Source of the DNA: Leptidea sinapis
Taxonomy: Eukaryota; Arthropoda; Insecta; Lepidoptera; Pieridae
Reading direction: 5' to 3'
Assembly (NCBI RefSeq): GCF_905404315.1
Contig: NC_066297.1
Coordinates: 310,001 to 374,000, forward strand
Length of the DNA stretch: 64,000 nucleotides
Translations under genes and position numbers: made by a program
Notes under the pieces: generated by a model
Seen by the model: only the letters and a program-made list of their open reading frames with translations
What the model was told of the DNA's origin: nothing
Database searches by the model: none
In this document: positions 25,614-40,140 of the stretch, piece by piece
How the letters are laid out: each line of letters begins with the position of its first letter
Position numbering within the stretch: the stretch's first letter is position 1

Positions 25614-27419
25614 AATTGTTCTCTGCACCCTCGAGAACCTCGGACACGATATCCATATTGCTGAAAACAAAATTGTTTGCGGCAACCCTCTTGGATTTCA
25701 AAAATTATCATAGAATTGTTCTCTGCACCCTCGAGAACCTCGGACACGATATCCATATTGCTGAAATCATAATTTTGTGCGGCGGACATCTTGGATTTCA
25801 AATATGATCACAAAATCGTTCTGAGCACCCTTGAGAACCTCGGACAAGATATCCATATTGCTGATAACATTATTGTTTGCGGCAGCCCTCTTGGATTTCA
25901 AAAATGATCACAGAATTGTTCTCTGCACCCTCGAGAACCTCGGACACGATATCTATATTGCTAAAATCATAATTTTGTGCGGCGGCCATATTGGATTTGA
26001 AAAATGTTCACCAAATCGTTCTATGCACCCTCGAGAACCTCGCATACGATATCCATATTGCTGAAATTATAATTTTGTGCGGCGGCCATCTTGGATTTTA
26101 TAAATGATCACCAAATCGTTTTCTGCACCCTCGAGAACCTCGAATACGATACCCATAAAGTTGTTATCATTATTTTGCGCGACGGCCATCTTGGATTTCA
26201 AAAATGATCCCAAAATCATTCACTGCACCCTCGAGAATCTCCGACACGATATCCATATTGGTGAAATCATAATTTTGTGTGGCGGCCATCGTGGATTTCA
26301 AAAATTATCATAGAATTGTTCTCTGCACCCCCGAGAACCTCGGACACGATATCCATATTTCTGCAAACATAATTGTTTGCGGCAGCCCTCTTGGATTTAA
26401 AAAATGATCACAGAATTGTTCTCTGCACCCTCGAGAACCTCGGACACGATATCCATATTGCTAAAATCATAACTTTGTGTGGCGACCATCTTGGATTTGA
26501 AAAATTATCACCAAATCAGTCTCTGCACCTTCGAGAACCTCGGGTTCGATATCCATATTGCTGAAATCATAATTTTGTGCGGCGGCCGTCTTGGATTTCA
26601 AAAATGATCACAGATTTGTTCTCTGCACACTCGAGGACCTCGAATACGATCCCCATAAAATTGTCATCATTATTTTGCGCGGCGGCCATCTTGGTTTTCA
26701 AAAATGATCCCAAAATCATTCTCTGCACCCTCGAGAATCTCGGACACGATAACAATATTGCTGAAAATATAATTTTGTGTGGCGGCCATCTTGGATTTAA
26801 AAAATGATCACAAAATCGTTCTCTGTACCCTCGAGAATCTCGGACACGATATCCATATTGCTGAAATCATAATTTTGTGCGGCGGCCATTTTGGATTTGA
26901 TAAATGTTCACAAAATCGTTTTCTGCAGCCTCGAGAACCTCGGATACGATACCCATAATGTTGAAAGCATAATTTTGTGCGGTGGCCATCTTAGTTTTCA
27001 AAAATGATCCCAAAACCGTTCTCTGCACCCTCGAGAACCTCGGACACGATATCAATACAGTTGAAAGCATAATTTTGTGCGGTGGCCATCTTCGTTTTCA
27101 AAAAAGATCCCAAAACCGTTCTCTGCACCCTCGAGAACCTCGGACACGATATCCATATTGCTGAAAACAATATTGTTTGCGGCAGCCCTCTTGGATTTCA
27201 AAAATTTTCAACAAATCGTTCTCTGAACCCTCGAGAACTTCGAGTACGATATCCATATTGCTGAAATCATAATTTTGTGCGGTGGCCATCTTCGTTTTCA
27301 AAAATGATCCCAAAATCGTTCTCTGCACCCTCAAGAATCTCGGACACGATATACATATTGTTTAAATCATAATTTTGTGCGAGGGCCATCTTAGATTTGA
27401 AAAATGAACACAAAATCGT

Positions 27420-28310
27420 TCTCTGCACCCTCGAGATACTCGGATACGATACCAATAATGTAGTTATCATAATTTTGAGGGGCGGCCATCTTGGATTTCA
27501 AAAATGATCACAAAATCGTACTGTGCACTCTCGAGAACCTCGGATACGATACCCATATTTTTGTGATCATAATCTTGCACGGCGGCCATCTCGGATTTAA
27601 AAATCATCCAAAAAATTTTTTCTGCACGCTCGAGAACCTCGAAAACGATATCCATATTGCTGAAATCAAAATTTTGTGCGACGGCCATCTTGGATTACAA
27701 ATATGATCACAAAATCGTTCTTTGCACCCTTGAGAACCTCAGACACGATATCCATATTGCTGAAAACATAATTGTTTGCGACAACCCTCTTGGATTTCAA
27801 AAATAATCACAGAATTTTTCTCTGCACCCTCGAGAACCTCGGACACGATATTCATATTGCTAAAATCATAATTTTGTGCGGCTTCCATCTTGGATTTGAA
27901 AAATGTTCAACAAATCGTCTCTGAACCCTCGAGAACCTCGAGTACGATATCCATATTGCTGAAATCATAATTTTGTGCGGTGGCTATCTTCGTTTTCAAA
28001 AATGTTCCCAAAATCGTTCTCTGCACCCTCAAGAATCTCGGACACGATATACATATTGTTTAAATCATAATTTTGTGCGACGGCCATCTTAGATTTGAAA
28101 AATTATCACAAAATCGGTCTCTGCACGCTCGAGTACCACGGATACGATACCCATAATGGAGTTAACATACTTTTGAGCGGCGGCCATATTGGATTTGAAA
28201 AATGATCACAAAATCGTTCTTTGCACCCTTGAGAACCACCGACACGATATCCATATTGCTGAAAACATAATTGTTTGCGACAACCCTCTTGGATTTCAAA
28301 AATAATCACA
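27420..28310 (+). repeat. 1.9-kb sub-repeat inside block E, first arm
   Basis: Recurs at 29320-30210 at offsets 1898-1899, and in copy 2 of block E at about 34310-35010 and 36020-36910. It carries the rare ACCAATAATGTAG monomer and the AAACGATATCC monomer. The block is thus itself built from two related halves. Confidence 0.78.
27471..27690 (+). repeat. Rare GTGATCATAAT monomer (1 of 7)
   Basis: This variant has CATATTTTTGTGATCATAAT, TTGCACGGCGGCCATCTC and GATCCAAAAAAT. It is the most divergent monomer class in the array and was found only near 27556, 29456, 33956, 36152, 37749, 39549 and 61998. It is always next to an ACCAATAATGTAG monomer and an AAAACGATATCC or CGGACACGATATCC monomer. Confidence 0.8.
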
Positions 28311-28464
28311 GAATTGTTCTATGCACACTCGAAAACCTCGGAGACGATATCCATACTGTTGTCATCAAAATTTTGCGCGGCGGCCATCTTGGATTTTATA
28401 AATGATCCCAAAATCATTCTCTGCAGCCTCGAGAATCTCGGGCACGATATCCATATTGTTGAAA

Positions 28465-28964
28465 TCATAATTTTGTGCGGCGGCCATCTTGGATTTGAAA
28501 AATGTTCAAAAAATCGTTCTCTGCACCCTCGAGAACCCCGAATACGATACCCATAAAGTTGTCATCATTATTTTGCGCGGCGACCATCTTGGAATTCAAA
28601 AATGATCCCAAAATCATTCTCTGCACCCTCGAGAATCTCCGACACGATATCCATATTTCTGAAATCATAATTTTGTGTGGCGGCCATCTTGGATTTCAAA
28701 AATTATCATAGAATTGTTCTCTGCACCCTCGAGAACCTCGGACACGATATCCATATTGCTGAAAACATATTTGTTTGCGGCAGCCCTCTTGTATTTTATA
28801 AATGATTACAGAATTGTTCTCTGCACCCTCGAGAACCTCGGACACGATATCCATATTGCTTAAATCATAATTTTGTGCGGCGGCCATCTTGGATTTGAAA
28901 AATGTTCACAAAATCGTTCTCTGCACCCTCGAGAACCTCGGACACGATATCCATATTGATAAAA
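28465..28964 (+). repeat. 500-bp pentamer duplication in block E, copy 1
   Basis: Five monomers that recur 500 bp later at 28965-29250, including GAATTC and CATATTTCTG monomers and a TTATCATAGAATTG monomer. The same pair is present in block E copy 2 at 35164 and 35664, so it predates the 6-kb duplication. Confidence 0.8.
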
Positions 28965-29319
28965 TCATAATTTTGTGCGGCGGCCATCTTGGATTTGAAA
29001 AATGTTCACCAAATCGTTTTCTGCACCCTCGAGAACCTCGAATACGATACCCATAAAGTTGTCATCATTATTTTGCGCGACGACCATCTTGGAATTCAAA
29101 AATGATCCCAAAATCATTCTCTGCACCCTCGAGAATCTCCGACACGATATCCATATTTCTGAAATCATAATTTTGTGTGGCGGCCATCTTGGATTTCAAA
29201 AATTATCATAGAATTTATTTCTGCACCCTCGAGAACCTCGGACACGATATCCATATTGCTGAAATCATAATTTTGTGCGGCGGACATCTGGGATTTCAAA
29301 TATAATCACAAAATCGTTC

Positions 29320-30210
29320 TCTGCACCCTCGAGATACTCGGATACGATACCAATAATGTAGTTATCATAAATTTGAGGGGCGGCCATCTTGGATTTCAAA
29401 AATGATCACAAAATCGTACTGTGCACTCTCGAGAACCTCGGATACGATTCCCATATTTTTGTGATCATAATCTTGCACGGCGGCCATCTCGGATTTAAAA
29501 ATGATCCAAAAAATGTTTTCTGCACGCTCGAGAACCTCGAAAACGATATCCATATTGCTGAAATCAAAATTTTGTGCGACGGCCATCTTGGATTACAAAT
29601 ATGATCACAAAATCGTTCTTTGCACCCTTGAGATCCTCAGACACGATATCCATATTGCTGAAAACATAATTGTTTGCGACAACCCTCTTGGATTTCAAAA
29701 ATAATCACAGAATTTTTCTCTGCACCCTCGAGAACCTCGGACACGATATTCATATTGCTAAAATCATAATTCTGTGCGGCTTCCATCTTGGATTTGAAAA
29801 ATGTTCAACAAATCGTTCTCAGAACCCTCGAGAACGTCGAGTACGATATCCATATTGCTGAAATCATAATTTTGTGCGGTGGCCATCTTCGTTTTCAAAA
29901 ATGATCCCAAAATCGTTCTCTGCACCCTCAAGAATCTCGGACACGATATACATATTGTTTAAATCATAATTTTGTGCGACGGCCATCTTAGATTTGAAAA
30001 ATGATCACAAAATCGTTCTCTGCACGCTCGAGTACCACGGATGCGATACCCATAATGGAGTTAACATACTTTTGAGCGGCGGCCATCTTGGATTTGCAAA
30101 GTGATCACAAAATCGTTCTTTGCACCCTCGAGAACCACGGACACGATATCCATATTGCTGAAAACATAATTGTTTGCGACAACCCTCTTGGATTTCAAAA
30201 ATGATCACAG
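29320..30210 (+). repeat. 1.9-kb sub-repeat inside block E, second arm
   Basis: Partner of 27420-28310. It differs by, for example, GATTCCCATATT near 29446 and GATGCGATACCC near 30040. Confidence 0.78.
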
Positions 30211-30760
30211 AATTGTTCTCTGCACCCTCGAGAACCTCGAACACGATATCCATATTGCTAAAATCATAACTTTGTGCGACGACCATCTTGGATTTGAAAA
30301 ATGATCACCAAATCGTTCTCTGCACCTTCGAGAACCTCGGACACGATATCCATATTGCTGAAATCATAATTTTGTGCGGCGGCCGTCTTGGATTTCAAAA
30401 ATGATCACAGAATTGTTCTCTGCACCCTCGAGAACCTGGGACACGGTATCCAAATTGCTTAAATCATAATTTTGTGCGGCGGCCATCTTGAATTTGAAAA
30501 ATGATCACCAAATCGTTCTCAACACCCTCGAGAACCTCGGGTACGATATCCATATTGCTGAAATCATAATTTTCTGTTGCGGCCATCTTGGATTTCAAAT
30601 ATGATCATAAAATCGTTCTCTGCACCCTCGAGAACCTCGAATACGATACCCATAATGTTGTCATCATAATTTATGCGCGGTGGCCATTTTGGATTTCAAA
30701 AATGATCCCGAAACCATTCTCTGCACCCTGAAGAATCTCGGACACGATATCCATATTGCT

Positions 30761-33700
30761 GAAATCATAATTTTGTGCGGCGGCCATCTTGGATTTGAAA
30801 AATGTTCACAAAATCGTTATCTGCAGCCTCGAGAATCTCGGATACGATACCCATAATGTTGATAGCATAATTTTGTGCGGTGGCCATCTTAGTTTTCAAA
30901 AATGATCACAAAACCCTTCTCTGCACCCTCGAGAACCTCGGACACGATATCCATATTGCTGAAAACATAATTGTTTGCGGCAGCCCTCTTGGATTTCAAA
31001 AATGATCACAGAATTGTTCTCTGCACCCTCGAGATCCTCGAATACGATACCCATAAAGTTGTCATCATTATTTTGCGCGACGACCATCTTGGAATTCAAA
31101 AATGATCCCAAAATCAGTCTCTGCACCCTAGAGAATCTCCGACACGATATCCTTATTTCTGAAATCATAATTTTGTGTGGCGGCCATCTTGGATTTCAAA
31201 AATTATCATAGAATTGTTCTCTGCACCATCGAGAACCTCGGACACGATATCCATATTGCTGAAAACAAAATTGTTTGCGGCAACCCTCTTGGATTTCAAA
31301 AATTATCATAGAATTGTTCTCTGCACCCTCGAGAACCTCGGACACGATATCCATATTGCTGAAATCATAATTTTGTGCGGCGGCCATCTTGGATTTCAAA
31401 TATGATCACAAAATCGTTCTGAGCACCCTTGAGAACCTCGGACAAGATATCCATATTGCTGATAACATTATTGTTTGCGGCAGCCCTCTTGGATTTCAAA
31501 AATGATCACAGAATTGTTCTCTGCACCCTCGAGAACCTCGGACACGATATCTATATTGCTAAAATCATAATTTTGTGCGGCGGCCATATTGGATTTGAAA
31601 AATGTTCACCAAATCGTTCTATGCACCCTCGAGAACCTCGCATACGATATCCATATTGCTGAAATTATAATTTTGTGCGGCGGCCATCTTGGATTTGAAA
31701 AATGTTCACCAAATCGTTCTCTGCACCCTCGAGAACCTCGAATACGATACCCATAAAGTTGTTATCATTATTTTGCGCGACGGCCATCTTTTATTTCAAA
31801 AATGATCCCAAAATCATTCACTGCACCCTCGAGAATCTCCGACACGATATCCATATTGGTGAAATCATAATTTTGTGTGGCGGCCATCTTGGATTTCAAA
31901 AATTATCATAGAATTGTTCTCTGCACCCTCGAGAACCTCGGACACGATATCCATATTTCTGCAAACATAATTGTTTGCGGCAGCCCTCTTGGATTTAAAA
32001 AATGATCACAGAATTGTTCTCTGCACCCTCGAGAACCTCGGACACGATATACATATTGCTAAAATCATAACTTTGTGTGGCGACCATCTTGGATTTCAAA
32101 TATGATCACCAAATCAGTCTCTGCACCTTCGAGAACCTCGGGTTCGATATCCATATTGGTGAAGTCATAATTTTGTGCGTCGGCCGTCTTGGATTTCAAA
32201 AATGATCACAGATTTGTTCTCTGCACACTCGAGGACCTCGAATACGATACGCATAAAATTGTCATCATTATTTTGCGCGGCGGCCATCTTGGTTTTCAAA
32301 AATGATCCCAAAATCATTCTCTGCACCCTCGAGAATCTCCGACACGATATCCATATTGCTGAAATCATAAATTTTTTGTGGCGGCCATCTTGGATTTCAA
32401 AAATGATCACAGAATTGTTCTCTGCACACTCGAGAACCTCGGACACGATATCAATACAGTTGTCATCAAAATTTTGCGCGGCGGCCATCTTGGATTTTAT
32501 AAATGATCACCAAATCGTTTTCTGCACCCTCGAGAACCTCGAATACGATACCCATAAAGTTGTTATCATTATTTTGCGCGACGGCCATCTTGGATTTCAA
32601 AAATGATCCCAAAATCATTCACTGCACCCTCGAGAATCTCCGACACGATATCCATATTGGTGAAATCATAATTTTGTGTGGCGGCCATCGTGGATTTCAA
32701 AAATTATCATAGAATTGTTCTCTGCACCCCCGAGAACCTCGGACACGATATCCATATTTCTGCAAACATAATTGTTTGCGGCAGCCCTCTTGGATTTAAA
32801 AAATGATCACAGAATTGTTCTCTGCACCCTCGAGAACCTCGGACACGATATCCATATTGCTAAAATCATAACTTTGTGTGGCGACCATCTTGGATTTGAA
32901 AAATTATCACCAAATCAGTCTCTGCACCTTCGAGAACCTCGGGTTCGATATCCATATTGCTGAAATCATAATTTTGTGCGGCGGCCGTCTTGGATTTCAA
33001 AAATGATCACAGAATTGTTCTCTGCACACTCGAGGACCTCGAATACGATCCCCATAAAATTGTCATCATTATTTTGCGCGGCGGCCATCTTGGTTTTCAA
33101 AAATGATCCCAAAATCATTCTCTGCACCCTCGAGAATCTCGGACACGATAACAATATTGCTGAAAATATAATTTTGTGTGGCGGCCATCTTGGATTTAAA
33201 AAATGATCACAAAATCGTTCTCTGTACCCTCGAGAATCTCGGACACGATATCCATATTGCTGAAATCATAATTTTGTGCGGCGGCCATTTTGGATTTGAT
33301 AAATGTTCACAAAATCGTTTTCTGCAGCCTCGAGAACCTCGGATACGATACCCATAATGTTGAAAGCATAATTTTGTGCGGTGGCCATCTTAGTTTTCAA
33401 AAATGATCCCAAAACCGTTCTCTGCACCCTCGAGAACCTCGGACACGATATCAATACAGTTGAAAGCATAATTTTGTGCGGTGGCCATCTTCGTTTTCAA
33501 AAATGATCCCAAAACCGTTCTCTGCACCCTCGAGAACCTCGGACACGATATCCATATTGCTGAAAACAATATTGTTTGCGGCAGCCCTCTTGGATTTCAA
33601 AAATTTTCAACAAATCGTTCTCTGAACCCTCGAGAACTTCGAGTACGATATCCATATTGCTGAAATCATAATTTTGTGCGGTGGCCATCTTCGTTTTCAA

Positions 33701-36700
33701 AAATGATCCCAAAATCGTTCTCTGCACCCTCAAGAATCTCGGACACGATATACATATTGTTTAAATCATAATTTTGTGCGAGGGCCATCTTAGATTTGAA
33801 AAATGATCACAAAATCGTTCTCTGCACCCTCGAGATACTCGGATACGATACCAATAATGTAGTTATCATAATTTTGAGGGGCGGCCATCTTGGATTTCAA
33901 AAATGATCACAAAATCGTACTGTGCACTCTCGAGAACCTCGGATACGATACCCATATTTTTGTGATCATAATCTTGCACGGCGGCCATCTCGGATTTAAA
34001 AATCATCCAAAAAATTTTTTCTGCACGCTCGAGAACCTCGAAAACGATATCCATATTGCTGAAAACAATATTGTTTGCGGCAGCCCTCTTGGATTTCAAA
34101 AATTTTCAACAAATCGTTCTCTGAACCCTCGAGAACTTCGAGTACGATATCCATATTGCTGAAATCATAATTTTGTGCGGTGGCCATCTTCGTTTTCAAA
34201 AATGATCCCAAAATCGTTCTCTGCACCCTCAAGAATCTCGGACACGATATACATATTGTTTAAATCATAATTTTGTGCGAGGGCCATCTTAGATTTGAAA
34301 AATGATCACAAAATCGTTCTCTGCACCCTCGAGATACTCGGATACGATACCAATAATGTAGTTATCATAATTTTGAGGGGCGGCCATCTTGGATTTCAAA
34401 TATGATCACAAAATCGTTCTTTGCACCCTTGAGAACCTCAGACACGATATCCATATTGCTGAAAACATAATTGTTTGCGACAACCCTCTTGGATTTCAAA
34501 AATAATCACAGAATTTTTCTCTGCACCCTCGAGAACCTCGGACACGATATTCATATTGCTAAAATCATAATTTTGTGCGGCTTCCATCTTGGATTTGAAA
34601 AATGTTCAACAAATCGTCTCTGAACCCTCGAGAACCTCGAGTACGATATCCATATTGCTGAAATCATAATTTTGTGCGGTGGCTATCTTCGTTTTCAAAA
34701 ATGTTCCCAAAATCGTTCTCTGCACCCTCAAGAATCTCGGACACGATATACATATTGTTTAAATAATAATTTTGTGCGACGGCCATCTTAGATTTGAAAA
34801 ATTATCACAAAATCGGTCTCTGCACGCTCGAGTACCACGGATACGATACCCATAATGGAGTTAACATACTTTTGAGCGGCGGCCATATTGGATTTGAAAA
34901 ATGATCACAAAATCGTTCTTTGCACCCTTGAGAACCACCGACACGATATCCATATTGCTGAAAACATAATTGTTTGCGACAACCCTCTTGGATTTCAAAA
35001 ATAATCACAGAATTGTTCTATGCACACTCGAAAACCTCGGAGACGATATCCATACTGTTGTCATCAAAATTTTGCGCGGCGGCCATCTTGGATTTTATAA
35101 ATGATCCCAAAATCATTCTCTGCAGCCTCGAGAATCTCGGGCACGATATCCATATTGTTGAAATCATAATTTTGTGCGGCGGCCATCTTGGATTTGAAAA
35201 ATGTTCACAAAATCGTTCTCTGCACCCTCGAGAACCCCGAATACGATACCCATAAAGTTGTCATCATTATTTTGCGCGGCGACCATCTTGGAATTCAAAA
35301 ATGATCCCAAAATCATTCTCTGCACCCTCGAGAATCTCCGACACGATATCCATATTTCTGAAATCATAATTTTGTGTGGCGGCCATCTTGGATTTCAAAA
35401 ATTATCATAGAATTGTTCTCTGCACCCTCGAGAACCTCGGACACGATATCCATATTGCTGAAAACATATTTGTTTGCGGCAGCCCTCTTGGATTTTATAA
35501 ATGATTACAGAATTGTTCTCTGCACCCTCGAGAACCTCGGACACGATATCCATAATTCTAAAATCATAATTTTGTGCGGCGGCCATCTTGGATTTGAAAA
35601 ATGTTCACAAAATCGTTATCTGCACCCTCGAGAACCTCGGACACGATATCCATATTGATAAAATCATAATTTTGTGCGGCGGCCATCTTGGATTTGAAAA
35701 ATGTTCACCAAATCGTTTTCTGCACCCTCGAGAACCTCGAATACGATACCCATAAAGTTGTCATCATTATTTTGCGCGACGACCATCTTGGAATTCAAAA
35801 ATGATCCCAAAATCATTCTCTGCACCCTCGAGAATCTCCGACACGATATCCATATTTCTGAAATCATAATTTTGTGTGGCGGCCATCTTGGATTTCAAAA
35901 ATTATCATAGAATTTATTTCTGCACCCTCGAAAACCTCGGACACGATATCCATATTGCTGAAATCATAATTTTGTGCGGCGGACATCTGGGATTTCAAAT
36001 ATAATCACAAAATCGTTCTCTGCACCCTCGAGATACTCGGATACGATACCAATAATGTAGTTATCATAAATTTGAGGGGCGGCCATCTTGGATTTCAAAA
36101 ATGATCACAAAATCGTACTGTGCACTCTCGAGAACCTCGGATACGATACCCATATTTTTGTGATCATAATCTTGCACGGCGGCCATCTCGGATTTAAAAA
36201 TGATCCAAAAAATGTTTTCTGCACGCTCGAGAACCTCGAAAACGATATCCATATTGCTGAAATCAAAATTTTGTGCGACGGCCATCTTGGATTACAAATA
36301 TGATCACAAAATCGTTCTTTGCACCCTTGAGATCCTCAGACACGATATCCATATTGCTGAAAACATAATTGTTTGCGACAACCCTCTTGGATTTCAAAAA
36401 TAATCACAGAATTTTTCTCTGCACCCTCGAGAACCTCGGACACGATATTCATATTGCTAAAATCATAATTCTGTGCGGCTTCCATCTTGGATTTGAAAAA
36501 TGTTCAACAAATCGTTCTCAGAACCCTCGAGAACGTCGAGTACGATATCCATATTGCTGAAATCATAATTTTGTGCGGTGGCCATCTTCGTTTTCAAAAA
36601 TGTTCCCAAAATCGTTCTCTGCACCCTCAAGAATCTCGGACACGATATACATATTGTTTAAATCATAATTTTGTGCGACGGCCATCTTAGATTTGAAAAA

Positions 36701-37430
36701 TGATCACAAAATCGTTCTCTGCACGCTCGAGTACCACGGATGCGATACCCATAATGGAGTTAACATACTTTTGAGCGGCGGCCATCTTGGATTTGCAAAG
36801 TGATCACAAAATCGTTCTTTGCACCCTTGAGAACCACGGACACGATATCCATATTGCTGAAAACATAATTGTTTGCGACAACCCTCTTGGATTTCAAAAA
36901 TGATCACAGAATTGTTCTCTGCACCCTCGAGAACCTCGAACACGATATCCATATTGCTAAAATCATAACTTTGTGCGACGACCATCTTGGATTTGAAAAA
37001 TGATCACCAAATCGTTCTCTGCACCTTCGAGAACCTCGGACACGATATCCATATTGCTGAAATCATAATTTTGTGCGGCGGCCGTCTTGGATTTCAAAAA
37101 TGATCACAGAATTGTTCTCTGCACCCTCGAGAACCTGGGACACGGTATCCAAATTGCTTAAATCATAATTTTGTGCGGCGGCCATCTTGAATTCGAAAAA
37201 TGATCACCAAATCGTTCTCAACACCCTCGAGAACCTCGGGTACGATATCCATATTGCTGTAATCATAATTTTCTGTTGCGGCCATCTTGGATTTCAAATA
37301 TGATCATAAAATCGTTCTCTGCACCCTCGAGAACCTCGAATACGATACCCATAATGTTGTCATCATAATTTATGCGCGGTGGCCATTTTAGATTTCAAAA
37401 ATGATCCCGAAACCATTCTCTGCACCCTGA
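30761..37430 (+). repeat. 6-kb HOR block E, copy 2
   Basis: Tandem copy of the preceding block with two net gains. About 801 bp was gained around 31970-32770, where the AAAGTTGTTATC stretch at 31702 recurs at 32503. About 300 bp was gained around 34050-34390, a 500-bp duplication less 200 bp. Remaining differences are scattered single bases. Its first 450 bp resemble the right part of the core module. Confidence 0.82.
33561..34390 (+). repeat. Private 500-bp duplication in block E copy 2
   Basis: 33561-33890 recurs at 34061-34390 at an offset of about 500. It includes the ACAATATTGTTTGCGG monomer, AAATTTTCAACAAATCG and ACCAATAATGTAG. Block E copy 1 has only one of these, so the event came after the 6-kb duplication. 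The junction lies in the monomer at about 34020-34060, where the AAACGATATCC form continues into GAAAACAATATTG. Confidence 0.8.
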
Positions 37431-39106
37431 AGAATCTCGGACACGATATCCATATTGTTGAAATCATAATTTTGTGCGACGGCCATCTTGGATTTGAAAA
37501 ATGATCACAAAATCGTTCTCTGCACCCGCGAGAACCTCGGATACGATACCCATAATGGAGTTATCATACTATTGAGCGGCGGCCATATTGGATTTGAAAA
37601 ATGATCACAAAATCGTTCTCTGCACCCTCGAGATACTCGGATACCAATAATGTAGTTATCATAATTTTGAGCGGTGGCAATCTTGGATTTGAAAAATGAT
37701 CACAAAATCGTTCTGTTCACTCTCGAGAACCTCGGATACGATACCCATATTTTTGTGATAATAATATTGCACGGCGGCCATCTCAGATTTGAAAATGATC
37801 CAAAAAATGATTTCTGCACCCTCGAGAACCTCGGACACGATATCCATATTGCTGCAAACATAATTGTTTGCAGCAGCCCTCTTGGATTTCAAAAATGATC
37901 ACAGAATTGTTCTCTGCACCCTCGAGAACCTCGAACACGATATCCATATTGCTAAAATCATAACTTTGTGCGACGACCATCTTGGATTTGAAAAATGATC
38001 ACCAAATCGTTCTCTGCACCTTCGAGAACCTCGGACACGATATCCATATTGCTGAAATCATAATTTTGTGCGGCGGCCGTCTTGGATTTCAAAAATGATC
38101 ACAGAATTGTTCTCTGCACCCTCGAGAACCTGGGACACGGTATCCATATTGCTTAAATCATAATTTTGTGCGGCGGCCATCTTGAATTTGAAAAATGATC
38201 ACCAAATCGTTCTCAACACCCTCGAGAAACTCGGGTACGATATCCATATTGCTGAAATCATAATTTTCTGTTGCGGCCATCTTGGATTTCAAATATGATC
38301 ATAAAATCGTTCTCTGCACCCTCAAAAACCTCGATTACGATACCCATAAAGTTGTCATCATTATTTTGCGCGACGACCATCTTTGAATTCAAAAATGATC
38401 CCAAAATCATTCTCTGCACCCTCGAGAATCTCCGACACGATATCCATATTTCTGAAATCATAATTTTGTGTGGCGGCCATCTTGGATTTGAAAAATGTTC
38501 ACCAAATCGTTCTCTGCACCCTCGAGAACCTCGAATACGATACCCATAAAGTTGTCATCATTATTTTGCGGGACGACCATCTTTGAATTCAAAAATGATC
38601 CCAAAATCATTCTCTGCACCCTCGAGAATCTCCGACACGATATCCATATTTCTGAAATCATAATTTTGTGCGGCTATCTTGGATTTCAAAAATTATCATA
38701 GAATTGTTCTCTGCACCCTCGAGAACCTCGGACACGATATCTATATTGCTGAAATCATAATTTTGTGCGGCGGACATCTTGGATTTCAAATATGATCACA
38801 AAATCGTTCTGAGCACCCTTGAGTACCTCGGACAAGATATCCATATTGCTGATAACATTATTGTTTGCGGCAGCCCTCTTGGATTTCAAAAATGATCACA
38901 GAATTGTTCTCTGCACCCTCGAGAACCTCGGACACGATATCCATATTGCTAAAATCATAATTTTGTGCGGCGGCCATATTGGATTTGAAAAATGTTCACC
39001 AAATCGTTCTATGCACCCTCGAGAACCTCGCATACGATATCCATATTGCTGAAATTATAATTTTGTGCGGCGGCCATCTTGGATTTCAAATATGATCACA
39101 AAATCG
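37310..39106 (+). repeat. 1797-bp HOR block F, copy 1
   Basis: The first ~1000 bp matches 39107-40107 at an offset of 1797, with CATAATGGAGTTATCATACT, ACCAATAATGTAG and TTGTGATAATAATATTGCAC in order. A 5-bp loss near 37640 (GGATACCAATAATG against GGATACGATACCAATAATG) is private to copy 1. The stretch 38300-38700 holds a 200-bp duplication of the GAATTC monomer pair. Confidence 0.8.
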
Positions 39107-39410
39107 TTCTCTGCACCCTCGAGAACCTCGAATACGATACCCATAATGTTGTCATCATAATTTTTGCGCGGTGGCCATTTTGGATTTCAAAAATGATCCC
39201 GAAACCATTCTCTGCACCCTGAAGAATCTCGGACACGATATCCATATTGTTGAAATCATAATTTTGTGCGACGGCCATCTTGGATTTGAAAAATGATCAC
39301 AAAATCGTTCTCTGCACCCGCGAGAACCTCGGATACGATACCCATAATGGAGTTATCATACTATTGAGCGGCGGCCATATTGGATTTGAAAAATGATCAC
39401 AAAATCGTTC
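38458..39410 (+). repeat. Block I, copy 1 (~950 bp)
   Basis: Matches 43418-44370 at an offset of 4960, including the private 3-base-shorter GTGCGGCTATCTTGG form at 38670 and CTTGAGTACCTCGG near 38818. The shared small deletion shows common descent. Confidence 0.82.
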
Positions 39411-40140
39411 TCTGCACCCTCGAGATACTCGGATACGATACCAATAATGTAGTGATCATAATTTTGAGCGGTGGCCATCTTGGATTTGAAAAATGATCAC
39501 AAAATCGTTCTGTTCACTCTCGAGAACCTCGGATACGATACCCATATTTTTGTGATCATAATATTGCACGGCGGCCATCTCAGATTTGAAAATGATCCAA
39601 AAAATGATTTCTGCACCCTCGAGAACCTCGGACACGATATCCATATTGCTGCAAACATAATTGTTTGCGGCAGCCCTCTTGGATTTCAAAAATGATCACA
39701 GAATTGTTCTCTGCACCCTCGAGAACCTCGAACACGATATCCATATTGCTAAAATCATAACTTTGTGCGACGACCATCTTGGATTTTAAAATGATCACCA
39801 AATCGTTCTCTGCACCTTCGAGAACCTCAGACACGATATCCATATTGCTGAAATCATAATTTTGTGCGGCGGCCGTCTTGGATTTCAAAACTGATCACAG
39901 AATTGTTCTCTGCACCCTCGAGAACCTGGGACACGGTATCCATATTGCTTAAATCATAATTTTGTGCGGCGGCCACCTTGAATTTGAAAAATGATCACCA
40001 AATCGTTCTCAACACCCTCGAGAACCTCGGGTACGATATCCATATTGCTGAAATCATAATTTTCTGTTGCGGCCATCTTGGATTTAAAATATGATCATAA
40101 AATCGTTCTCTGCACCCTCGAGAACCTCGGACACGATATC
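39107..40140 (+). repeat. 1797-bp HOR block F, copy 2
   Basis: Matches 37310-38310, then diverges after ATGATCATAAAATCG near 40100. A segment of this block, 39411-40190, has a second close match far to the right at 61860-62639. Confidence 0.8.

Larger units (their letters stand above)
25280..30760 (+). repeat. 6-kb HOR block E, copy 1
   Basis: Aligns with 30761-37430 in stepwise offsets. The offset is 5598 for 25377-26370, 6399 for 26373-27690, and 6699 for 27700-30760. Distinctive monomers include CATTTTTTTG-free AAAGTTGTTATC forms, ACCAATAATGTAGTTATC, CATATTTTTGTGATCATAAT, CATAATGGAGTTAACATACT and GTACCACGGATACG. It holds an internal 1.9-kb duplication and a 500-bp duplication, listed separately. 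Confidence 0.82.

Noticed and set aside
32175..32606. Longest open frame, 143 codons
   Set aside because: It is open only because a one-base insertion near 32370 (AAATTTTTTGTGG) and several monomer variants remove stops. The translation is the same repeat peptide in changing frames. It has no counterpart of equal length in the sister block.
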